Below are positions 47,482 to 55,219 of a stretch of 58,987 nucleotides of DNA, one piece after another. Location of the stretch: NCBI GenBank assembly GCA_905203305.1, contig CAJKVH010000008.1:1-58987 (forward strand), given 5' to 3'. Position numbers and translations under genes: made by a program. How positions within the stretch are numbered: position 1 is the stretch's first letter; each line of letters begins with the position of its first letter. The DNA comes from an uncultured Eubacteriales bacterium (GTDB lineage Bacteria > Bacillota > Clostridia > TANB77 > CAG-508). A model generated the notes under the pieces. That model was not told the origin of the DNA. It saw only the letters and a program-made list of their open reading frames with translations, and made no database searches.

Positions 47482-47523
47482 GAAGTTCCCTCCATCCTTA
47501 CGGATGTAGCCACATTCGACTTC
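47482..47523 (-). promoter_or_regulatory. Structured leader RNA of the S10 operon
   Basis: About 250 nt separates the promoter from rpsJ. Near its 5' end a stem GAAGT/ACTTC encloses a tight hairpin CATCC-GTAA-GGATG. Such leader structures often bind an operon protein such as L4; binding here is inferred. The remaining leader up to rpsJ shows no open gene. Confidence 0.5.
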
Positions 47524-47546
47524 AACGCTAAAATTCATACTCGAAT

Positions 47547-47575
47547 AGTATATAACTTTTTTTTAGTTATGTCAA
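47547..47575 (-). promoter_or_regulatory. Strong promoter of the S10 ribosomal operon
   Basis: Minus strand TTGACA (47575-47570), 17-nt spacer, TATACT (47552-47547), nearly perfect consensus. It drives rpsJ and downstream genes. Confidence 0.9.
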
Positions 47576-47591
47576 GGCTTTTTTGGTAAAT

Positions 47592-48320
47592 TTACCACAA
47601 TTCTTCCATTTTGTATTCTTTTTCTAATTTCTCATTAAAATATATTTTACTTAGAAGTTTTATCTCTTTTAAACTATCGTCTTTTAAATTAAATCCAAAA
47701 ACTTTTTTGCATGGAGCTGATATAATAAAATTTAATGCTGCAAGTGTGCTTTTACTAATAGCTACTGAACTTTTGTCTTGTCTATAACATTCTTCACATT
47801 TTACTCCACTATCTCTTATGCTAAAATGGTTTATTTTCTCTTTTTCTCCACAATTTACGCATGAATTTACCCTTGGTTTAAATCCTAAAAAACATAATAA
47901 TTTTAATTTAAACACACTTAATATAAAATCCGGATCTTTATCTGTTTCAGAAATCATGTATAATGTATTTAAATATAATTGTAAAATTTTATAGCTGTTT
48001 TCGTTTTCTGTAGTTACATCTTGAATTATTTTTGTTATATGTACTGCATATTTTATTTTATCTAAATCAGTTCTTATATTGTAAAACATTTCTATTGTAT
48101 CACACGAATTTATAGAATAATTTTCATTTGATTTATATAAAATATATTCACCAAAGCATAAAAATTGTGTACCTGCTAAAAGAGCGCTGTTTTGTCTTCT
48201 AGCGCCTTTAGCTGCACACGATATTTTTCCGAGACCTGGTGTTAACACTGTAAGCATTTTATCAAAGTCTCCCATATTACTTTCTGCAATTATTATTCCC
48301 TTCGTTTTTACTATTCCCAT
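47592..48320 (-). CDS. recO: DNA repair protein RecO
   Basis: 242 residues. RecO loads RecA on single-stranded DNA together with RecR. N-terminal OB fold (KGIIIAESNMGDFDKMLTVLTP) and a zinc site in the C-terminal half: C-VNCG-E...CEECYRQD. The ATG overlaps the end of yqzL, with AAAGGTGGA 7 nt upstream. Confidence 0.93.
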   Translation of the reverse strand: MGIVKTKGIIIAESNMGDFDKMLTVLTPGLGKISCAAKGARRQNSALLAGTQFLCFGEYILYKSNENYSINSCDTIEMFYNIRTDLDKIKYAVHITKIIQDVTTENENSYKILQLYLNTLYMISETDKDPDFILSVFKLKLLCFLGFKPRVNSCVNCGEKEKINHFSIRDSGVKCEECYRQDKSSVAISKSTLAALNFIISAPCKKVFGFNLKDDSLKEIKLLSKIYFNEKLEKEYKMEELW

Positions 48321-48442
48321 TTCCGTTCCACCTTTTGCTGATTTGCTAAATTATTTTGTATATTTTCTATTTGCTTTAATTCCAAAAATGTGTCAACATT
48401 TCCTGTTGATTTAAACATATTCCATGCAATATCTTTTATCAT
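48311..48442 (-). CDS. yqzL: YqzL-like small protein
   Basis: 43 residues in the unshifted frame: MIKDIAWNMFKSTGNVDTFL opens with the YqzL pattern (a W..F..TGN...FL core). YqzL is a small protein commonly found between era and recO. The last codons are GAA CGG AAA TGG GAA TAG. If CGG is read as a shift, the end would be VEGNGNSKNEGNNNCRK and stop at 48277, inside recO. I cannot tell which end is right, so this is an ambiguous case of the CGG pattern. Confidence 0.75.
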   Translation of the reverse strand: MIKDIAWNMFKSTGNVDTFLELKQIENIQNNLANQQKVERKWE

Positions 48443-48487
48443 AGCGTCCACTTCCTTCTGGAGTTATTTTCTCCATTCTTATGTATT

Positions 48488-49379
48488 TTATTCAGTAAAA
48501 AATTTTTCGTTATTCATCCAATCTTCTTTTACTTTTACCCAAGTTTTTAAATTTACTTTTGTTCCAAAGTTTTGTTCCATATCTTTTCTTGCCATAGTTC
48601 CTATTTTCTTTAGCATTTCTCCATTTTTTCCAATTATTATTCCTTTATGAGAATTTCTTAGACAATAAATGGTTGCTTCTATATTATAAATTTTTTCTTT
48701 ATTTTGTGTTTTACTAAGTTTCATTTTTTCCACTTCCACAAATATACCATGTGGTACTTCATCTCTTAGTAAAATCAAAGCTTTTTCTCTTATTGTTTCT
48801 TCTGCTAGCTGTCTTAGTGTTTGATCTGTATATTCTTCTTTATCATAATACATAGGTCCTGGTTTTAGATTTTTTTCAATTTCATCTAAAACAACTTCTT
48901 TATATTTTGTTTTAGTTGCAGAAATTGGAATTATTGCCGAAAAATCGTATTCATTTTTATATAGATCTATTAATTTTGCTAATTCTTCTTTATTTATTAA
49001 ATCTACTTTATTTATTATTAAGATACATTTTCTATTTGCTTCTTTTATTTTTTCTAGAATTTTCATATCTCCTCTTCCTATTTCTTTGCTATCAGCTTCT
49101 ATTAAAAATAAAATTATATCTGAATTTGAAAGTGCATCCCAAGATAATTCTATCATATTTTCATTAAGTTTCGTTTTTGGTTTATGTATTCCTGGTGTAT
49201 CTATAAATATAATTTGTGAATTTTCTCTATTTACAATACCCCTTATTTGTGTTCTAGTAGTTTGAACCTTATTTGCAATTGCTGCAATCTTTTCTCCTAC
49301 TAATAAATTTATTAGTGTAGATTTTCCCACATTTGTTCTTCCGACAAATTGATACAAATCCTGATTTAAATTCTGTCAT
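48488..49379 (-). CDS. era: Era GTPase, read through a +1 shift at CGG
   Basis: About 296 aa. Era is an essential GTPase that binds 16S rRNA during 30S assembly. The G1 loop GRTNVGKST, IDTPGIHKPK (G3) and NKVD (G4) are present, with a C-terminal KH domain (GIIIGKNGEMLKKIG). The first eleven codons (MTEFKSGFVSI) are in another frame: ATG ... ATT TGT CGG AAG AAC. Skipping the C gives C-G-R-T-N-V-G-K-S, so the first glycine of the P-loop comes from CGGA. ATG at 49379 with AAGGG upstream. Confidence 0.92.
49340..49343 (-). other. CGGA recoding site in era P-loop
   Basis: In-frame CGG after TGT; GGA reading supplies the first Gly of the GTP-binding motif. Confidence 0.85.
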
Positions 49380-49393
49380 TTTGTTTCCCTTCT

Positions 49394-50143
49394 TTATTTA
49401 AATATTTTAATAATATCATTATATGTTACAAATATTGATAGCCCTATTATAATAGAAAATCCAATTAATTGCAATTGTATTTGTATTTTATCACTTACTG
49501 GTTTTCTTCTTATTCCTTCTATAATAAGTAATAAAATTTTTCCACCATCCAATGCAGGTATTGGTAGTAAATTCGTAATTCCAAGTGAGACTGATATAAC
49601 AGACATTACATATAAATATTCTTTTATTCCTGATGTTTTTGAAACTAATTCTGATATTCCAACAGGTCCTGTTAAATCATCTGCTCCTACTTGCCCTGTA
49701 AATAACATCTTTACACTTTCTACTAAAGCACCAGAAAATCCCCATGTTGCTTTACATGCTGCATCAAATTTTCCCGATATAATTATAGCTAGCAAAAAAT
49801 AAACTATTAATCCAAATATAATATTTACCATTGCTCCTGCTATAACTATTAAAATTCTTTTTAAAATACTTGCTTTGTTAAATGCTCTTTCGTCACTTGA
49901 AGATTCTTCTTCTCCTTCCATACTAACAAAACCACCTAAAGGTATTGCCCTTAAAGCATATTTGGTTTCTCCTTTTTCTTTAGAAATAATTTCAGGGCCG
50001 AAGCCTATTGCAAATTGATTCACTTTTATATTGCACAATTTTGCAGTAATAAAATGTCCCCCTTCATGTATGAATATTAAAAATCCAAGTAAAAATATTA
50101 TCTTTATTGCTGATAAAATAATTCCTAACAAAATTTCCTCCAT
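49394..50143 (-). CDS. rseP: Site-2 protease RseP/RasP, short form without PDZ
   Basis: 249 residues; the family norm is about 340-430. Intramembrane zinc metalloprotease that cleaves anti-sigma factors and signal peptides. The zinc-binding HEGGH is near residue 26 and the NLLPIPALDGG motif near residue 194, with about four membrane segments. The PDZ domain that normally lies between them is missing: membrane segment two leads after about 15 residues to the third. The frame is continuous, so this is not a CGG break. It is in the usual place between cdsA and era. Confidence 0.85.
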   Translation of the reverse strand: MEEILLGIILSAIKIIFLLGFLIFIHEGGHFITAKLCNIKVNQFAIGFGPEIISKEKGETKYALRAIPLGGFVSMEGEEESSSDERAFNKASILKRILIVIAGAMVNIIFGLIVYFLLAIIISGKFDAACKATWGFSGALVESVKMLFTGQVGADDLTGPVGISELVSKTSGIKEYLYVMSVISVSLGITNLLPIPALDGGKILLLIIEGIRRKPVSDKIQIQLQLIGFSIIIGLSIFVTYNDIIKIFK

Positions 50144-50153
50144 TTTCTAATTA

Positions 50154-50187
50154 AGGACGGATCTTTTTTTATTTAAAGAACCGTCCT
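50154..50187. repeat. REP-like palindromic element, copy 3
   Basis: AGGACGG/CCGTCCT terminal arms with inner TCTTT/AAAGA, between rseP and cdsA. Similar in design to the elements at 38402 and 39038. May also end or regulate the mRNA. Confidence 0.55.
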
Positions 50188-50195
50188 AATCTAAA

Positions 50196-51002
50196 CTACA
50201 TAAATATCATATATAAAAATGGTGCTATAAATACTAAGCTATCTAATCTATCTAACATTCCACCATGACCTGGTAATAGATTTCCATAGTCTTTTACATC
50301 TACAAATCTTTTTATTGAAGATGCAACAAAATCTCCAATTTGGCTCATTAAACTTAATAGCAAACTTATTATTGCAATTAAATAATAAGAATATTCTGTT
50401 CCCCAAAAATTATTTGATATTGCCATATATATAATAGAGATTATAACAGCTCCTATCGCTCCAGCAACACAACCTTCTATTGATTTTTTAGGACTTATTT
50501 TACTAAATTTATGTTTTCCAAAATGTTTACCAATTAGATATGCAAATATATCTGTTGACCAAGATATAACAAATGTATAAGCAAATAATATTTTTCCATG
50601 TTCCAATCCTCTTATTAATTCTAAAAACATAAAGAAAAATGGCACATAAAATATTCCTACTAATGTATATGCTACATCTTTAAATGTTATTTTCATTTCA
50701 GTAAAAATAACACTCAAAAACAATAATAACATTACAATTGGTATTGAAAAAGATATTAAATGTAACAATTTATCTGGTTCTACAAAAATTGCACCAATAA
50801 TAAAAACATTGCTTAAGTAACCTACCCATTTTATAGGATTTGCAACTTTTTTTATAGCTCCAAAGTATTCATGCATACTTATTATACTTACAATTAATAC
50901 TGCCACACCTATTACATATTTATTTCCTAGAACAAATAATAATGCAACTATTGGAAGTCCTAGTACTGTTGTTAAAACTCTTTTTAAATCCATTTTTTTC
51001 AC
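50196..51002 (-). CDS. cdsA: Phosphatidate cytidylyltransferase
   Basis: 268 residues, about eight membrane segments. Makes CDP-diacylglycerol from phosphatidic acid and CTP. The family signature is visible as SSIKRFVDVKDYGNLLPGHGG followed by DRLDSL near residue 225-250. Gene order uppS-cdsA-rseP is typical. Confidence 0.93.
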   Translation of the reverse strand: MKKMDLKRVLTTVLGLPIVALLFVLGNKYVIGVAVLIVSIISMHEYFGAIKKVANPIKWVGYLSNVFIIGAIFVEPDKLLHLISFSIPIVMLLLFLSVIFTEMKITFKDVAYTLVGIFYVPFFFMFLELIRGLEHGKILFAYTFVISWSTDIFAYLIGKHFGKHKFSKISPKKSIEGCVAGAIGAVIISIIYMAISNNFWGTEYSYYLIAIISLLLSLMSQIGDFVASSIKRFVDVKDYGNLLPGHGGMLDRLDSLVFIAPFLYMIFM

Positions 51003-51007
51003 CTTTT

Positions 51008-51718
51008 TTATTTTCCTAATCTTCTTGATCTTTTTTGGTATTCTATTATTGCATTGTCTAAATCTTCATCTTTGAAATCTGGCCAATTTTTATCCACAAA
51101 TAAAAATTCTGAATAAGCAATTTGCCAAGGTAAGAAATTACTAGTTCTCATTTCTCCACTTGTTCTTATTACCAAATCTGGATCTGGTTGATTTGCTGTA
51201 TATAGTCTTTTTGATAGTAAATCCTCATTTATATCTTCTATTGATATTTTTTTATCTTCAACTTCTTTTGCTATTTCTTTAGCTGCTCTTACAATCTCTG
51301 CTCTTCCTCCATAATTTAAAGCAATATTAAAATGAACTCCAGTGTTATTTTTAGTTCTTTCTACACATTCTTTAATTCTTTCTTGCATTTTGCTATTTAA
51401 TGCTGTTGTATCTCCTAAAAATTGTATTTTTATATTTTCAGAATCAGCAACTTTAGCATAATGCTCTAAGTAATTTTGTAATATAAGCATCAAACTTTTT
51501 ACTTCTTCTTCTGCTCTTTTCCAGTTTTCTGTAGAAAAAGCATAAACTGTAATATATTCAAGACCTATTTCATTTGCATGTCTTACTATATTTTCAAGAA
51601 CTTTAGCTCCTTCTTTATGACCAAAAGCTACTGGCATTCCTTTTGCTCTTGCCCAACGTCTATTTCCATCCATTATAATTGCAATATGTCTTGGTAATTC
51701 TTCTTTTTTAAATTTCAT
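51008..51718 (-). CDS. uppS: Undecaprenyl diphosphate synthase (cis-prenyltransferase)
   Basis: 236 residues. Builds undecaprenyl diphosphate for cell-wall lipid carriers from FPP and IPP. Recognised by HIAIIMDGNRRWARAKGMP (the catalytic Asp in DGNRRW), VYAFSTENWKR, and the end RTSGE.R.SNFLPWQ.AYSE. Normal length and place. Confidence 0.96.
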   Translation of the reverse strand: MKFKKEELPRHIAIIMDGNRRWARAKGMPVAFGHKEGAKVLENIVRHANEIGLEYITVYAFSTENWKRAEEEVKSLMLILQNYLEHYAKVADSENIKIQFLGDTTALNSKMQERIKECVERTKNNTGVHFNIALNYGGRAEIVRAAKEIAKEVEDKKISIEDINEDLLSKRLYTANQPDPDLVIRTSGEMRTSNFLPWQIAYSEFLFVDKNWPDFKDEDLDNAIIEYQKRSRRLGK

Positions 51719-51731
51719 TTATTTTAACCCC

Positions 51732-52622
51732 TTATTTATTTCTTGTTTCTATGTATCTTGCAAGTTCTTTTAAAAATTTCGCTTTTTTTCCAAACTCATC
51801 TAACATAGATATTGCCTCATTTGTAATTTGATGTAATATTTTTTTTGATTCTTCTAAACCATATTCTGATATATATGTGCATTTTCCTTTTTCTTTATCA
51901 TTTCCTACTGGCTTTCCTGTTATTTTTTCATTTCCAATTTCAGATAAAATATCATCTTTTATTTGAAATGCTAATCCTATCTTTTCCGAATAAGTAGTTA
52001 TTTTTTGAAGTTCTAAATCTGTACAACCTCCTAAAATCGCTCCCATTCTTGCACATAATTTTAAATATGCTCCGGTTTTATTTTTGTGAATATATTCTAG
52101 TTCCTCACTTGAAACATCTTTTCCTTCACATTCCGTATCTAAATATTCTCCCGCAAGCATTCTATCTGTTGCTATAGAAAATTCATTTAAGATCTTTATT
52201 TTTCTTTTTAATTCTTTATCATTTTTTGTATTTAATAAATCTTTACTTATTACAATATTTGCATAATTAAAAAGTCCATCTCCTGCTAAAATTGCTGTTG
52301 CTTCATTAAACTTTTTGTGATTAGTTGGTTTGTTATGTCTTATTGCGTCATTATCAATTCCTGGTAAATCATCATGTATTAATGAAGCATTATGAACCAT
52401 TTCTATGGCAATGGCATACGGAAATACTTTTTCATAGTCTTCTTTAAACAATTTATATGTTTCTAAAACTAAAATCGGTCTTAGTCTTTTTCCTCCTGCC
52501 ATTAAACTATATTCCATTGATTCATTTAAAATTCTTTCGGGACATTCTTCTTTTCTTAAATATTTTTCTAATTCTTTATTTATTATTTTTTGATAATTTT
52601 CTAATTCTGTTTTAAACTCCAT
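51732..52622 (-). CDS. ispA: Farnesyl/geranyl diphosphate synthase
   Basis: 296 residues. Trans-prenyltransferase condensing IPP with DMAPP/GPP, supplying FPP to UppS. First aspartate-rich motif is LIHDDLPGIDND near residue 83-94, with GGKRLRPILV before it; second is FQIKDDIL near residue 220. Placed between frr and uppS, consistent with a shared isoprenoid unit. Confidence 0.94.
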   Translation of the reverse strand: MEFKTELENYQKIINKELEKYLRKEECPERILNESMEYSLMAGGKRLRPILVLETYKLFKEDYEKVFPYAIAIEMVHNASLIHDDLPGIDNDAIRHNKPTNHKKFNEATAILAGDGLFNYANIVISKDLLNTKNDKELKRKIKILNEFSIATDRMLAGEYLDTECEGKDVSSEELEYIHKNKTGAYLKLCARMGAILGGCTDLELQKITTYSEKIGLAFQIKDDILSEIGNEKITGKPVGNDKEKGKCTYISEYGLEESKKILHQITNEAISMLDEFGKKAKFLKELARYIETRNK

Positions 52623-52649
52623 ATATTACATCCCTTTTAATTAGTATAA

Positions 52650-53198
52650 TTATATTGAAAGTATTTCGTTTTCTTTATTTTCTAATACTTTATCAACTTC
52701 TTCTATGGCTTTATCTGTTAATTCTTGAATTTTATTTTCTGCTTGTTTTAATTCGTCTTCTGTCATTTCTCCATCTTTTTGTTCTTTTTTAGCTTGATCT
52801 ATTCCATCTCTTCTTGCATTTCTTACTGCAACTTTACATTCTTCTGCCATTTTTTTGATATCTTTAACTAATTCTTTTCTTCTTTCTTCTGTAAGTTCTG
52901 GGAATGCAAGTCTTATTACTTTTCCATCATTATTTGGATTAATTCCAATATCTGATGCTAAAATTGCTTTTTCTATTTCTTTTAAAACTGATACATCCCA
53001 TGGTTGGATAACTATCATTCTAGCTTCTGGAACTGATACTCCAGCTACTTGATTTATTGGTGTTGGTGTTCCATAATAATCTATTTTTACTTTATTTAGT
53101 ATTGCAGGGTTTGCTCTTCCAGCTCTTACTTCTGCAAATTTTTCTCTTAAATTATCTATTGATTTATTCATCTTTTCTTTTATAACATTATAATCCAT
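52650..53198 (-). CDS. frr: Ribosome recycling factor
   Basis: 182 residues. RRF splits post-termination ribosomes together with EF-G. Recognised by LREKFAEVRAGRANPAILNKV, the IQPWD segment, and RLAFPELTEERRKELVKDIKK in part. The ATG at 53198 is selected: it begins MDYNVIKEKM with AAAGGA upstream; the longer in-frame extension has no homology. Follows pyrH, as usual. Confidence 0.96.
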   Translation of the reverse strand: MDYNVIKEKMNKSIDNLREKFAEVRAGRANPAILNKVKIDYYGTPTPINQVAGVSVPEARMIVIQPWDVSVLKEIEKAILASDIGINPNNDGKVIRLAFPELTEERRKELVKDIKKMAEECKVAVRNARRDGIDQAKKEQKDGEMTEDELKQAENKIQELTDKAIEEVDKVLENKENEILSI

Positions 53199-53225
53199 AA
53201 TTCTTTCCTTTCTTTTCCCATTTGC

Positions 53226-53257
53226 GTACGTATCTTTTTTCTCATTTGATGACGTAC
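53226..53257. repeat. REP-like palindromic element, copy 4
   Basis: GTACGT/ACGTAC arms around an ATCTTTTTT-containing loop, in the pyrH-frr gap. Shares the arm-plus-ATCTTTTTT design with the copy at 50154. Confidence 0.4.
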
Positions 53258-53281
53258 ATCTTTTTGAGGAGTTAAACAAAA

Positions 53282-53992
53282 TTATCTAACTATTGTTCCA
53301 ACTTTTTCGCCTTTTACAGCTCTTACTATATTTTCTGGATCTGCAATTCCAAATACAACTAATGGAATATTATTATCCTTACATAATGCTGTTGCTGTTG
53401 AATCCATTACTTTTAAGTCTTTATTCAATACTTCTTGGTATGTTATTTCATCATATTTTACAGCTGTAGGATCTAGCTTTGGATCTGCTGAATATACTCC
53501 ATCTATTGCTTTTCCAAGTAATATTGCATCTGCTTCTATTTCCGCTGCTCTTAAAGCTGCACCTGTATCTGTTGTAAAGAATGGATTTCCTGTACCACAT
53601 GCAAATATAACTACTCTTCCTTTTCCTAAGTGTTTTGTAGCTTTTCTTTTTATGAATGGTTCTGCAATTTCTCTCATTTCAATTGCAGTTTGTACTCTTG
53701 TATATATTCCTCTTGCTTCAATTGCATCTTGAAGTGCTAAGGCATTCATGGTTGTTGCTAGCATTCCCATGTAGTCTGCTGTTGTTTTTTCCATTTCTTC
53801 TCCATTTCTTCTTCCTCTCCAGAAGTTTCCTCCGCCTACTACAATTGCTACTTCTACTCCCATTTCTACTATTTCTTTTACTTTATCGCATATTGCTCCT
53901 ACTACTTCTATATTAATTCCTGTTTTGTCATTTCCTGCTAATGCTTCTCCACTTAGTTTTAGTAGAACTCGTTTATATTTTGCTTCTGACAT
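53282..53992 (-). CDS. pyrH: UMP kinase
   Basis: 236 residues. Amino-acid-kinase fold enzyme that phosphorylates UMP to UDP. Recognised by YKRVLLKLSGEALAG, the GGGNFWRG loop near residue 53, and DTGAALRAAEIEADAILLGKA. Normal length and gene order with frr. Confidence 0.96.
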   Translation of the reverse strand: MSEAKYKRVLLKLSGEALAGNDKTGINIEVVGAICDKVKEIVEMGVEVAIVVGGGNFWRGRRNGEEMEKTTADYMGMLATTMNALALQDAIEARGIYTRVQTAIEMREIAEPFIKRKATKHLGKGRVVIFACGTGNPFFTTDTGAALRAAEIEADAILLGKAIDGVYSADPKLDPTAVKYDEITYQEVLNKDLKVMDSTATALCKDNNIPLVVFGIADPENIVRAVKGEKVGTIVR

Positions 53993-54313
53993 TTTTAATT
54001 CTTCCTTTCTTTTTTGTTTTACTTCGGCTATTTTATCATAATTGTTGCTAAACTACAATAGTTTTTGAAAAAATCTACTAATGCCGTTTTCTCCTAGAAT
54101 AAAAGCTTATATAATAAACATATAGCACTTATCGAAAATACCTGATAAAATGTAATCGCTAGAAAACATTAAAGGAGGTATTGATAAGTGCAAAACAATT
54201 GAGAAAAAAGATAGACTATCAAAAATTCTAATTAACCACTCTGAAAATCTTAGAATTGCTTACAGAAAAAAGGATCAACATTCATCAGAAAATTTTTATC
54301 TGGCATTATCTAT
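53993..54313. other. Gene-free stretch with a possible transposase scrap
   Basis: A 321-nt stretch. It holds an AAAGGAGGT site near 54173 followed by a plus-strand reading frame of about 45 codons (KTIEKKDRLSKIL..., ending in the next gene) that looks like a broken N-terminal piece of a transposase-like protein. No intact gene, terminator or RNA is visible. Confidence 0.3.
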
Positions 54314-54712
54314 TTATTTGTTTATATCTAGTATTTCATATAGCTTTTCTTTAAAGTCATCAAAAAGTTTTTTTCCTTCTTCATTACATACATTCCTATC
54401 TATTCTATATGCCTTATTATTTATTTTTAAAACGAACTCATGATTAGACGAGGATTTAATAGGCATACTTTTAGCAATTAACATTTTCTCTATTTTGTCT
54501 AAATTATCTTCTATCATTTTTCTAACTTTAATAATAAAATACATATCTTTATAATTTTCTTTTTCTACTTTTTCATTTTCTACATAAAAAGTGTCTTTAA
54601 ACATTGTAATCTTTACGTATTTAGAATTATTAGGCATACGCGTACCATCAAAAAATATAAAATAAAAATCCTCTTCATTTAGATTTTCTAATCTTTCTTT
54701 TTTATTACTCAT
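54314..54712 (-). CDS. Hypothetical protein, 132 aa
   Basis: 132 residues, predicted mixed alpha/beta, no membrane segment. Begins MSNKKERLENLNEEDF, contains a FFDGTRMPNN element and a HEFVLKINNKAYRIDR element. Not recognised. It is the most downstream of three unknown genes that follow the DGR reverse transcriptase on the same strand; the operon relation is inferred from spacing. Confidence 0.55.
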   Translation of the reverse strand: MSNKKERLENLNEEDFYFIFFDGTRMPNNSKYVKITMFKDTFYVENEKVEKENYKDMYFIIKVRKMIEDNLDKIEKMLIAKSMPIKSSSNHEFVLKINNKAYRIDRNVCNEEGKKLFDDFKEKLYEILDINK

Positions 54713-54760
54713 AGCATTTCACTCACTTCTTAATTAAACTATAAATTATTCAATTATATT

Positions 54761-55216
54761 TTATTTGTTTTTAATAAAAATTTTAGTTATCTTATCAAAT
54801 ATTTTTTTATACCATCTAGTTTCTTCAACTACACATAATTGCATATTTTCTGCCATAGCTCCATCTTTTGCAGCACTTTTTTTGTTTTTTTTAAAGATAT
54901 TATCTGCATTATATTTTTCACGCAATTCTTCTTGGTATTTCTTTTCATTATTAGAATATTTTTCTAATAATTCTTGTTTTCTTTCTTCTTTACACCAATA
55001 TTGTAAATTTAGCCCAGCAATAATTGCTATTGTCTTTCTTTTTAAATTCTGTTCTTTAATAGGAATATGTATATTTATTACTGGAATATAATTTTTATCC
55101 ATTTCGCGTTTGAAAAAATTCCTTAATTTTAGCGGAATTTTATTTGACATTTCTTCACCAATTAATTCCAAAAATTTATTTACTTCTGAATACGCTTGTC
55201 TTGTTTCTATATTCAT
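54761..55216 (-). CDS. Hypothetical protein, paralogous to the gene at 33867
   Basis: 151 residues, helical and basic. Shares with the gene at 33867-34295 the SEV start segment, NKIPLK, EQ.L...T..I.A.I...Y.C.E..R.EL and the WYKKIFDKITKIFIKNK tail, which is amphipathic and cationic. Family unknown. One copy is beside an LRR module and one beside the DGR. It is 3 nt from the preceding gene, so they are probably cotranscribed. Confidence 0.6.
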   Translation of the reverse strand: MNIETRQAYSEVNKFLELIGEEMSNKIPLKLRNFFKREMDKNYIPVINIHIPIKEQNLKRKTIAIIAGLNLQYWCKEERKQELLEKYSNNEKKYQEELREKYNADNIFKKNKKSAAKDGAMAENMQLCVVEETRWYKKIFDKITKIFIKNK

Positions 55217-55219
55217 AAT

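Noticed and set aside
8232..49343. Frame breaks as pseudogenes or random sequencing errors
   Set aside because: All nine share one form (extra C before a Gly codon, sense strand), in otherwise intact genes including essential ones; random decay or errors would be mixed in type, base and phase. A systematic base-calling fault is not fully excluded without reads.
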